Below the pieces are notes generated by a model. The model was not told the DNA's origin and searched no databases. It worked only from the letters and a program-made list of their open reading frames with translations. Both the position numbers and the translations under genes were made by a program. A stretch of 7,056 nt of DNA, taken from positions 1-7,056 of the forward strand of contig JAJZUH010000102.1 in the NCBI GenBank assembly GCA_021847165.1, written 5' to 3'. Every line of letters begins with the position of its first letter. Position 1 is the stretch's first letter. Origin of the DNA: Pseudomonadota bacterium (lineage in GTDB: Bacteria; Pseudomonadota; Gammaproteobacteria; Burkholderiales; Gallionellaceae). Of the stretch, positions 1-5,953 are shown piece after piece.

Positions 1-733
1 CGGCGAGCAGCGCGATTCCCCCGCACAGCATCATCGCCCACACGATGGCGGCGCCCGTCGGCAGATCCAGCCACACCGACAGCAGCAGGCCCGCCGCATA
101 GCCGGCGATGCCGATCGCGAAGGCCCGGAGATAGCGTCTCCTCGTCTGCCGCCAGGTCATCAGTGCGGGCACGATCAGGCTGGCGAACACCAGGTAGATG
201 CCGACCAGCTGCACCGAGGCGGTGATGGCGATGGCGAACAGCGCATAGAAACCGAAATGGCCGAAGCGCTGGCGCAGGGTTTTCCATGCGACCAGCAGGA
301 CCGCGGTGAGCGCTGCGGTGGCGATGAGCTGGCTGTCGCTGACCCACAGGATCTGCCCGACCAGCAGGTCTTTCAGGTGTTCGCCGGCATGCACGTCGTG
401 GCTCATCAGCAGGATGCCGAGGCTGGCGGAGAGCACGAATGCGAGGCCGATGCAGGCCTCTTTCACCTCGGGCAGGCGCTGTTCGATCCATGCCAGCAAC
501 GCCGCTCCGCCCAGCGCGCTGGCGGCGGCGATGAGCTGCACCAGCAGCGGATGGGCGGTGAGGTCGAGCAGTCCGGCGATGACCACGCCGAGCCCGGCGA
601 TCTGCGCCACGGCGAGGTCGGCGAACACCACGCCGCGCTGCAGGATGCGCATGCCGAACGGGATGTGCGTGGCGAGCACCAGCAGGCCGGCGATGAAGGC
701 GGGGAGGAGGATGTCGAGTTCGATGCTGTTCAT
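1..733 (-). CDS. ABC-3 family metal (zinc/manganese) ABC transporter permease, ZnuB-like, C-terminus cut by window edge
   Basis: This reads leftward from an ATG at 733-731 and stays open for 244 codons to the window edge, so only the C-terminal end is missing (ZnuB-type permeases are about 260-280 residues). The translation (MNSIELDILLPAFIAG...) is strongly hydrophobic, with six or more likely membrane segments. Near residues 30-50 it has the ABC-3 pattern of a short cytoplasmic turn (ILQRGVVFADLAVAQIAGLG) followed by a Gly-rich helix. In this family the permease dimer forms the inner-membrane channel that receives Zn, Mn or Fe from the periplasmic binding protein. The start is supported by AAAGG six bases upstream. 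It is the last visible gene of the leftward block, 50 bp after the binding-protein gene, which fits a shared transcript. The metal cannot be read from the permease alone. No ATPase gene is visible; it may lie beyond the left edge. Confidence 0.88.
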   Translation of the reverse strand, partial: MNSIELDILLPAFIAGLLVLATHIPFGMRILQRGVVFADLAVAQIAGLGVVIAGLLDLTAHPLLVQLIAAASALGGAALLAWIEQRLPEVKEACIGLAFVLSASLGILLMSHDVHAGEHLKDLLVGQILWVSDSQLIATAALTAVLLVAWKTLRQRFGHFGFYALFAIAITASVQLVGIYLVFASLIVPALMTWRQTRRRYLRAFAIGIAGYAAGLLLSVWLDLPTGAAIVWAMMLCGGIALLA

Positions 734-750
734 GGCGTACCTTTCACTGG

Positions 751-775
751 TTCGTCATCCCGGCGATGGCCGGAA
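751..775. repeat. REP-like palindrome between binding-protein and permease genes
   Basis: The 50 bp gap holds CGTCATCCCGGCGATGGCCGG, with a perfect 5-bp stem CCGGC (760-764) and GCCGG (769-773) around a GATG loop. It resembles one arm of the short dispersed GTCATTCC(C)GGC...GCCGG repeats common between genes in many proteobacteria. Only one copy is present here, so repetition in the genome is an inference. If transcribed it would form a small hairpin between the two coding regions, where such elements can affect mRNA stability. Confidence 0.35.
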
Positions 776-783
776 GGAAGGGG

Positions 784-1680
784 CTATCGCAAACCCGCCA
801 GCAGGCGCTGGATGGTGTCGTCGAACAGCGCGAACAGGTCGGTCGCCTGCGGCGTGCCGCCCACGGTGAAGGGCAGCATCACGGCCGGAATATGCGCACG
901 TTCCGCGACCCATTCCGACGGGCGCTCGTTCTGGTAGGCCGCGCGCAATACCATGCGCGCCGGATGCAGCTGCAGGTCGCCCAGCACCTTCTCCAGATAG
1001 GCTGCGCTGGGTTCCATGCCCGGCTTCGGTTCCAGTTCGGCGACCTCGTTCAGGCCCAGCCAGTCGTTCAGATAGGGGAAGCCCTTGTGGTGCACCACGA
1101 TGGAGATGCCTCTCAGCGGGGCGGCCTGCTGCTCCCATTTCGCGATGGCGGCGCGCCACTGCCGGTCGAAGGCATCGTGGCGCTGCCGGTAATACTCGGC
1201 GTTCGCCGGATCGAGCTGGATCAGGCGTTTGCTCAGCGCGTCGGCGATCGGCAGGAAATTGCGCGCATCGGTCTGGATGTGCGGATTTCCGGCCGCATGC
1301 ACGTCGCCATCGGCACGGTCCAGGCGGCTGGGCACCTCCAGCATGGCGACATACTTTGCCGCTTCGAAATGTCCGGCACTGCCGGGCTGGATATTGCTGT
1401 TGGTGGATTCGCGCAGGACCACCGGCATCCAGCCGACCTCCAGTTCGGCGCCGGTGCATACCAGCAGTTGCGCGCCGCGAGCCCTGGCGATCAGGCTGGG
1501 GCGCGCCTGCACCTGGTGGGGGTCTTGCAGCGGACCGGTGGCGGTATAGATGTTGGCCTGGCTGCCGGCAAGCTGTTGCGTGAGTGCCGCCCATTCGGGT
1601 TCGCAGGCGAATACGTTGAGTGCGGCGTGCACGTTGCCGCTGAGCAGCAACAGGGCGAGGGTGGCGAGGATTCTGTGCAT
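784..1680 (-). CDS. Periplasmic metal-binding protein of a ZnuA/TroA-type ABC transporter
   Basis: This 298-residue protein would capture a divalent metal in the periplasm and pass it to the adjacent permease. Residues 1-19 form a signal peptide with a likely cut after VHA. Three expected His ligands of the cluster A-I (TroA) fold are visible in family-like settings: H55 in LQDPHQ, H134 in GNPHIQTDARN, and H197/H198 in VVHHKGFPYLNDWLGL. A fourth, acidic ligand is plausibly D281 in ATDLFALFDD. The His/Asp-rich loop found in many zinc-specific ZnuA proteins is absent; the stretch before H134 is short and only mildly charged. Cys26 and Cys75 are the only cysteines in the mature protein and could form a disulfide. 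The ATG is preceded by AAAGGAAAAATC, a good ribosome binding site. It lies 25 bp after the outer-membrane protein gene and 50 bp before the permease gene. Zinc is favoured by context, but manganese is not excluded. Confidence 0.9.
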   Translation of the reverse strand: MHRILATLALLLLSGNVHAALNVFACEPEWAALTQQLAGSQANIYTATGPLQDPHQVQARPSLIARARGAQLLVCTGAELEVGWMPVVLRESTNSNIQPGSAGHFEAAKYVAMLEVPSRLDRADGDVHAAGNPHIQTDARNFLPIADALSKRLIQLDPANAEYYRQRHDAFDRQWRAAIAKWEQQAAPLRGISIVVHHKGFPYLNDWLGLNEVAELEPKPGMEPSAAYLEKVLGDLQLHPARMVLRAAYQNERPSEWVAERAHIPAVMLPFTVGGTPQATDLFALFDDTIQRLLAGLR

Positions 1681-1705
1681 GATTTTTCCTTTGGAATCGC
1701 GTGTA

Positions 1706-2920
1706 TCAGTACTGGTGCGCGCCGTGCGCGCCCATGCTCATGATGTATTGCAGGAAAAGCTGGTTGTCCGGCAGGCCCTGCCGGGAATTGTCGCGCACCA
1801 GCTGCAGGCGTATGCGCGAGAACTCGCTGGCGCTGTAATCGGCCATCCAGGTGACCCGCGACGGGGTGTACGCATAATTGGAGATGACGTTGCCGGCATT
1901 CAGCGCGCCTACCGCGGCGACGCCGGGATCGAGCCGGTCGTAGCGCAGGCCGGTGCGCCAGGTCGGCATGAACTGGTACACGCTTTGCACATACCAGCCG
2001 CTTTGCGTGTCGTTGTAGCCGTCGGTGATGTTCGCGCCGCCCGGCTGCGTGCCGTAGGTCAGCATGCCATCCTGCCTGCGCCGGAAATATTCGCTCTGCA
2101 CTTTCACGTAGCGTTCGCGGAAGTTGCCGTTGGGCGCGTATTTCCAGATGAAATCCAGTCCGGCAGTGCTGCTGTTGCCGTTGAAGCTGTCGTTCACGCC
2201 GCCCGGCGTGTTCAGCAAGTCGGGCACGGCGGTACTCTGCGCGTTGGTCTGCCTGGTCCGGTGAGCCGAAATGCCGGCCCGCCAGCTTTGCTCGATGCCG
2301 ATATCGTCGCCGACATGGGCAAACAGCACGGTTGCACCGCTGCCATTCTTCGGGGTATCCGTGCCCGGATAGCCGAAGCCCCTGCCGACCTCGCCGCCGA
2401 TTTCGATGAACATGTCGGTTGGCGCCAGCCACTTGAGCTGCATGCCGTCCTCGATCAATTGGCTATTCCACAGGGTGTTGTACACCAGCGGCTGGTCGAC
2501 GAAATCCCAGGCGTGCGCGTGCTGTTCGTTCAGGTAGCCGAGCGACGAGAAGAAGCGGCCGAATTTTAGATTGAGCCCGTTGCCCAGCGTCGAGGTTTGC
2601 ACGAAGGCATTCTCGACGCTGATGCTGGCGGACAGGATGGCAAAGGTGGCGAAGCCGCGAAACTCGGGGTCGATATCGGCGGCGATACCCAGTTCGGATT
2701 CGCCCAGGCTGAAACCCTGGGTTTGCGCCGGGTTGGGATTCATGGCGAATCCGGTGGCGGGGATCGCGGGATCGCGCTGCATGTTGCCATAGGTGCCGGA
2801 AAGGATCAGCGACAGTGCCGGGTTGAAGGCGTTGTCGCTGCTCGTGTCATGTGCGGATGCGCCGAGGGAATGCCCCAGCAGTACGGCAACAGCCGTATTC
2901 GAACAGAACTTTTTGAACAT
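1706..2920 (-). CDS. Outer-membrane beta-barrel (porin-like) protein of the metal-uptake operon
   Basis: The 404-residue product starts with a clear signal peptide (cut likely after ASA, residue 23). The rest alternates polar and hydrophobic or aromatic residues with many Gly, Asn and Tyr, as expected for a transmembrane barrel, and it ends in an aromatic residue (Tyr404), as many barrel proteins do. NLKFGRFFSSLGYLNEQ near residues 117-133 resembles the conserved inner strand of phosphate-selective-type and related porins. I see no TonB box or plug domain, so a passive or selective porin is more likely than a TonB-dependent receptor. HAHAWDF (134-140) and the C-terminal GAHGAHQY add histidines that could bind metal. 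The start is supported by GGAG five bases upstream. Its place directly before the metal-binding protein gene suggests it lets metal, probably zinc, through the outer membrane; that substrate is inferred from context only. Confidence 0.82.
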   Translation of the reverse strand: MFKKFCSNTAVAVLLGHSLGASAHDTSSDNAFNPALSLILSGTYGNMQRDPAIPATGFAMNPNPAQTQGFSLGESELGIAADIDPEFRGFATFAILSASISVENAFVQTSTLGNGLNLKFGRFFSSLGYLNEQHAHAWDFVDQPLVYNTLWNSQLIEDGMQLKWLAPTDMFIEIGGEVGRGFGYPGTDTPKNGSGATVLFAHVGDDIGIEQSWRAGISAHRTRQTNAQSTAVPDLLNTPGGVNDSFNGNSSTAGLDFIWKYAPNGNFRERYVKVQSEYFRRRQDGMLTYGTQPGGANITDGYNDTQSGWYVQSVYQFMPTWRTGLRYDRLDPGVAAVGALNAGNVISNYAYTPSRVTWMADYSASEFSRIRLQLVRDNSRQGLPDNQLFLQYIMSMGAHGAHQY

Positions 2921-2945
2921 GGTTACTCCATTAAAGCATGCAGAA

Positions 2946-2967
2946 CCCCGCGCGCTTCGCTGCGGGG
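2946..2967 (-). promoter_or_regulatory. GC-rich hairpin in the gap before the outer-membrane protein gene
   Basis: In the 60 bp between the small-protein stop and the porin start, CCCCGCGCG (2946-2954) pairs with CGC-T-GCGGGG (2958-2967). This gives about 9 bp with one bulged base and a 3-base loop. No T-run follows on either strand, so it is not a standard intrinsic terminator. It ends about 17 bases upstream of the porin GGAG. It could set the ratio of the small protein to the rest of the operon by partial termination, mRNA processing or protection from decay. The fold is read directly from the sequence; the role is inference. Confidence 0.4.
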
Positions 2968-2980
2968 AGTCGGAACGGCT

Positions 2981-3292
2981 TTAAACGGAGCAGGGCGGCG
3001 CGCGCGCGGTGAACGCGGTGAACGCAAGAGAACGGAAGGCAAAGGAGGGCGCGGTATGGATCGATTCGAACGCGGACGCGAAATCGAAATGGATGTGGCT
3101 GACCCCGATGGCGCTGCCGATCTGGGCATACACCGCGCACAGGTCGCAGTGCTTGTCGTGCGGCAGCGATTGATCCTGCGATTGTTCCGCCATCGTATGC
3201 CCGATGCCGTGGACGAACGCGCCCTGCTGGGCGAACAGCAGGGCGAAGACGAGCAGCGATTTGAGGAAGAGGGAACGCAACATGGATGGCAT
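2981..3292 (-). CDS. Small exported Cys/His-rich protein, DUF2946-like
   Basis: This is the first gene of the leftward block, 103 residues from the ATG at 3292 (MPSMLRSL...). An internal ATG at 3283 gives 100 residues and cannot be excluded. I prefer 3292 because GGCGG lies just upstream. A longer in-frame start at 3391 would place a charged stretch before the signal sequence and overlap the likely promoter. Residues 4-25 are a basic-then-hydrophobic signal or anchor segment. After it come H28, H32, H45, H48, C49 and C52 in PHDKHCDLCAVY, a CxxC with flanking histidines that looks able to bind metal. More histidines follow (H66, H68, H79). The RAPP near the C-terminus and the short CxxC core resemble DUF2946 proteins, which are often found beside metal-related genes; this assignment is from memory of the family's look. 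Its role is unknown; a periplasmic metal carrier or sensor is possible. Confidence 0.66.
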   Translation of the reverse strand: MPSMLRSLFLKSLLVFALLFAQQGAFVHGIGHTMAEQSQDQSLPHDKHCDLCAVYAQIGSAIGVSHIHFDFASAFESIHTAPSFAFRSLAFTAFTARAPPCSV

Positions 3293-3382
3293 TCTAACCG
3301 CCGTCCCGGCGTATTCCAAGTTTGGCGGGGGATGGGCGGAACGGTTGCGGCGGCTGATTAGACACGCTGCGGAATCGGGCGT

Positions 3383-3409
3383 AGTATCCAATTAAGTACG
3401 GCGTGGCAA
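3383..3409 (-). promoter_or_regulatory. Candidate sigma-70 promoter for the leftward metal-uptake operon
   Basis: On the minus strand TTGCCA (3409-3404, five of six matches to TTGACA) is followed after 15 bases by GATACT (3388-3383, four of six matches to TATAAT). The spacer is short by one or two bases, so this is a moderate match. Transcription would start near 3376, giving a leader of about 85 bases before the first ATG. The Zur-like palindrome ends two bases upstream of the -35 element, where a bound repressor could block RNA polymerase. Confidence 0.38.
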
Positions 3410-3411
3410 GG

Positions 3412-3426
3412 TGTTATCGAATAACT
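3412..3426. promoter_or_regulatory. Zur-box-like operator
   Basis: TGTTATCGAATAACT contains the perfect inverted repeat GTTAT-CGA-ATAAC (3413-3425). Published Zur operators of Escherichia coli and Neisseria have the core GTTAT, three A/T-rich bases, ATAAC. The half-sites and spacing match exactly; the CG in the centre and the last base differ from the usual form. It lies directly upstream of a likely promoter for a ZnuA/ZnuB-type operon, as expected for a zinc repressor site. It is also only 70 bp from the start of the rightward cyclase gene, so it could affect both units. No zur gene is visible in the window. Confidence 0.55.
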
Positions 3427-3495
3427 GGTGATGCTCGAACTTCAACCAGCATGATCCGCCCACTAAACCAAAAATAATCAGAAGCGGAAAACGGG

Positions 3496-5946
3496 ATGAG
3501 AGTGACATACAGGAAAGCGCTTGCTTCCCTGCTGATCGTAGTCACCTATGTGATCAGCGGAAAAGCTGCATTGATGCTGGCGCTGCCGCCGGGATACGCT
3601 TCCGCCATATTTCCTCCTGCCGGTGTTGCGATCGCCGCCACGTTCATCCTCGGCAACCGTGCGCTGCCATCGATTTTCCTGGCTTCGTTCCTGCTGAATG
3701 TCTGGGTCGGCTATTCGACCGGTCCCGCCGTCTCCGGAATCAGCCTCGCGGCCGCCCTGATCATCGCCGTTGCATCCATGCTGCAGGCGGGCGTGGGCGG
3801 ATGGTTATTGCGGCGCGCAATCGGCTATCCCGCCGCGTTTGACAGGATCAGGGATCTCTCCAAATTCCTGTCCTTGTCCGTCTTCGCCTGTTCGGTGAGC
3901 GCCAGCCTGTCCGTGGCCGGGCTTTGGGCGCTGGGAGTGCTGGACGCGGGCAATTTGGGGCAAAACTGGTTTTCGTGGTGGATCGGCGATTCCCTGGGCA
4001 TCATCATGCTGCTGCCGATCGCGATGGCATTCTTCGGCGAACCGCGCGCATTGTGGAGGTCGCGCGTGGGGACCGTGGCTGTGCCGATGGGGCTGGTGTT
4101 TGCGCTATTCGTCCTGCTGTTTTTCAAAACCAATCAATGGGAGCAGAGTGATTCGCTGAAGGAATTCCGTCAGGTATCCGAGCAGTCGTTGAATCAGATC
4201 CGGACCCGGCTGGATGAGCAGGAGGCCGTGCTGGCAGGCATGCGAGGATTGTTTGTGCAAGATGCGAATGGATACATTTCCCGGCAGGAATTCCAGCGGT
4301 TCGCCCAGAACATATTGACTCGTTTCCCCATGATCCAGGCGTTCGAATGGGCTCCGCGCGTCGAATCCCCGCAACGAGCCGGTTTCGAGGCGGCACAGCG
4401 CAGGGAGGTTCCCGGTTTTCAAATCAGGGAGCGCGGTGCGGATGGCCGCATGGCCAGGGCAGCGGAACGCAGCGAGTATTTTCCCGTGACCTATGTCGAA
4501 CCGCTCGAAGGCAACGAGCCGGCTCTGGGTTTCGATCTGGCTTCGACGCCCCAGCGTCAGGAAACATTGGAGAAGTCCGCCGTAAAAGGTGCGGTGTCTG
4601 CTTCCGCGCCCATCATTCTGGTTCAGGCCGAAAGCCAGAGCGGAATATTGATCATGCAATCCGTGCGGCTCAAGAACCGGGAAGCCGGTGTGGTCCTTAC
4701 CGTGCTCAAGGTGAGGGACTTCATCGACAGGATATTGCCGCCCGCAAGCGCCTTGTTGCACGTTCATCTTATCGATGAAGATGCGCAAACCGTCATATAC
4801 GACAATTTCGCGTCGACTCCGCCAGAAATATTGTTCGAGAGCGAGTTCGAGTTCGGCAGCCGTCATTATCGTTTGCAAACCATGCCGACGGCGGCCTATC
4901 TCAAGCAGCATCGCGGCTGGCAAAGCTGGGCCGTACTTGCCATGGGGACGTTCGGCGTCGGTTTGCTGGGAGCCCTGTTGCTGCTGGGTACGGGTTACAC
5001 CGCTCGCGTCGAGGCGCAGGTGCAGCAGCGGACGCGGGAACTGAAGGAGAGCGAATCCCGCCTGAAGGAATTGTTCGAGAACCTGAGCAGCGGTGTTGCG
5101 GTGTTCCAGGCATCCCCGGAGGATGATGATTTCATCATCAGCGACCTCAATTACGCGGCGGAACGGATCAACAAGGTGCGCCGCGAGGACATGATCGGCA
5201 AGAGTGTGGCGGATCTGTTTCCCGGAGGGCGGGAATATGGCCTGCTGGATGTGCTGAGGCGCGTCTGGAAGAGCGGTGTGGCCGAACATCATCCCGCTTC
5301 CTTCTATCGCGACGGGCGCATCGCAGGATGGCGCGAGAATTACGTGTACAGATTGCCCAATGGCGAGATCGTTGCAATCTACGACGATGTCACCCAGGCA
5401 AAGCAGCTGGAAGAGCAGATGCACCATATGGCGCATTACGACGCACTCACCGGGTTGCCCAACCGGGCATTGTTCAGCGACCGCCTGCAGCAGTCGATGG
5501 CCAGCGCCAGGCGGAGCATGGCGCATCTGGCAGTCATGTTCATCGACCTCGATCAATTCAAGCCGGTCAACGACACGCTGGGGCACGATGTCGGCGACTT
5601 GCTGCTGAAGGAGGTGGCCGTGCGGATGCAACGCTGCGTGCGCGAGAGCGATACCATCTCGCGTATCGGGGGAGACGAATTCATCGTGCTGCTTCCCAGT
5701 ATCGAAAGAGGCCGGGATGTCATGACCGTGGCGGAGAAGATACGGTATGCCCTCAACCAGCCGTTCGAATTGGCGGGTTACGAGATCCATATCTCGTCGA
5801 GCATAGGCGTTGCCATCTACCCCGAGCATGGCGACGAGGACAAGTCGCTGCTGAAGAATGCCGACATTGCCATGTATTTCGCCAAGCAGAGCGGACGCAA
5901 CAATGCAAAACTCTTCCAGCCGGACATGTTGAAGAACGACAGGTGA
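3496..5946 (+). CDS. Membrane diguanylate cyclase with MASE1, CHASE, PAS and GGDEF domains
   Basis: This 816-residue sensor enzyme would make cyclic di-GMP from two GTP. Residues 8-210 form a multi-helix membrane domain with the MASE1 signature around SAIFPPAGVAIAATFILGNRALPS (split over residues 36-59). Residues about 215-475 are a periplasmic CHASE sensor (GMRGLFVQD, FQRFAQNIL, FPMIQAFEWAPRV), followed by a membrane helix at 477-500. A short coiled linker leads to a PAS domain (about 520-635) and then GGDEF (about 645-810). The catalytic motif GGDEF is intact at 725-729, with the metal-binding D684 in FIDLDQFKPVND. RESD (716-719), five residues before GGDEF, is the RxxD inhibitory site, so product feedback is likely. 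There is no EAL domain. The ATG has only a weak GGA seven bases upstream. The ligand sensed is unknown. It is followed after 7 bp by the HD-GYP gene. Confidence 0.95.
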   Translation: MRVTYRKALASLLIVVTYVISGKAALMLALPPGYASAIFPPAGVAIAATFILGNRALPSIFLASFLLNVWVGYSTGPAVSGISLAAALIIAVASMLQAGVGGWLLRRAIGYPAAFDRIRDLSKFLSLSVFACSVSASLSVAGLWALGVLDAGNLGQNWFSWWIGDSLGIIMLLPIAMAFFGEPRALWRSRVGTVAVPMGLVFALFVLLFFKTNQWEQSDSLKEFRQVSEQSLNQIRTRLDEQEAVLAGMRGLFVQDANGYISRQEFQRFAQNILTRFPMIQAFEWAPRVESPQRAGFEAAQRREVPGFQIRERGADGRMARAAERSEYFPVTYVEPLEGNEPALGFDLASTPQRQETLEKSAVKGAVSASAPIILVQAESQSGILIMQSVRLKNREAGVVLTVLKVRDFIDRILPPASALLHVHLIDEDAQTVIYDNFASTPPEILFESEFEFGSRHYRLQTMPTAAYLKQHRGWQSWAVLAMGTFGVGLLGALLLLGTGYTARVEAQVQQRTRELKESESRLKELFENLSSGVAVFQASPEDDDFIISDLNYAAERINKVRREDMIGKSVADLFPGGREYGLLDVLRRVWKSGVAEHHPASFYRDGRIAGWRENYVYRLPNGEIVAIYDDVTQAKQLEEQMHHMAHYDALTGLPNRALFSDRLQQSMASARRSMAHLAVMFIDLDQFKPVNDTLGHDVGDLLLKEVAVRMQRCVRESDTISRIGGDEFIVLLPSIERGRDVMTVAEKIRYALNQPFELAGYEIHISSSIGVAIYPEHGDEDKSLLKNADIAMYFAKQSGRNNAKLFQPDMLKNDR
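5941..5946 (+). promoter_or_regulatory. Ribosome binding site embedded in the cyclase stop codon
   Basis: AGGTGA, which matches the 3' half of the full AGGAGGTGA ribosome binding sequence, is made of the last sense codon (AGG) and the TGA stop of the cyclase gene. It lies seven bases before the next ATG at 5954. Ribosomes ending on the cyclase therefore sit at the initiation site of the next gene, which suggests translational coupling. It also fixes the start of the HD-GYP gene. Confidence 0.65.
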
Positions 5947-5953
5947 GCCAGCC

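Larger units (their letters stand above)
3293..3495. other. Intergenic region between the divergent metal-uptake and c-di-GMP blocks
   Basis: These 203 bp lie between the two outward-facing transcription units and must hold both promoters. A Zur-like palindrome sits at 3412-3426 and a leftward promoter candidate at 3383-3409. On the rightward side the only promoter-like element I see is AATAAT (3473-3478), which lacks a good -35 at normal spacing, so I do not call it. Short overlapping inverted repeats (CTGGT 3425-3429 with ACCAG 3445-3449, and ATGCT 3431-3435 with AGCAT 3448-3452) follow the palindrome. The part nearest the cyclase gene (3460-3480) is A-rich. Confidence 0.6.

Noticed and set aside
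257..937. Plus-strand open frames over the permease and the end of the binding-protein gene (also 306-869)
   Set aside because: The minus strand encodes a hydrophobic ABC-3 permease here with a proper start. The plus frames give low-complexity, Gln/His/Ala/Arg-rich translations.
755..1594. Second minus-strand frame overlapping the binding-protein gene
   Set aside because: It is a shifted frame with an Arg/Ala/Gly-rich composition. The frame ending at 784 carries the signal peptide and metal ligands.
1706..2920. TonB-dependent receptor assignment for the barrel protein
   Set aside because: At 404 residues it is too short for barrel plus plug, and no TonB box or plug motif is visible after the signal peptide.
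2946..2967. Intrinsic terminator between the small-protein and barrel genes
   Set aside because: The stem is strong but no T-run follows on either strand, so it was recorded as a possible processing or stability hairpin instead.
766..3361. Plus-strand frames across the binding-protein, barrel and small-protein genes (766-1743, 1550-2569, 2597-3361)
   Set aside because: They are antisense to genes with signal peptides, ribosome binding sites and family motifs. Their translations show no domain or membrane pattern.
3293..3391. Longer start at 3391 for the small Cys/His protein
   Set aside because: It would add a polar, Pro/Arg-rich stretch ahead of the signal sequence and overlap the likely -10 element, so the 3292 start fits better.
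3441..3478. Sigma-70 promoter for the cyclase gene using TTCAAC and AATAAT
   Set aside because: The spacing is 26 bases, far from the usual 16-18, and no better -35 was found for AATAAT.
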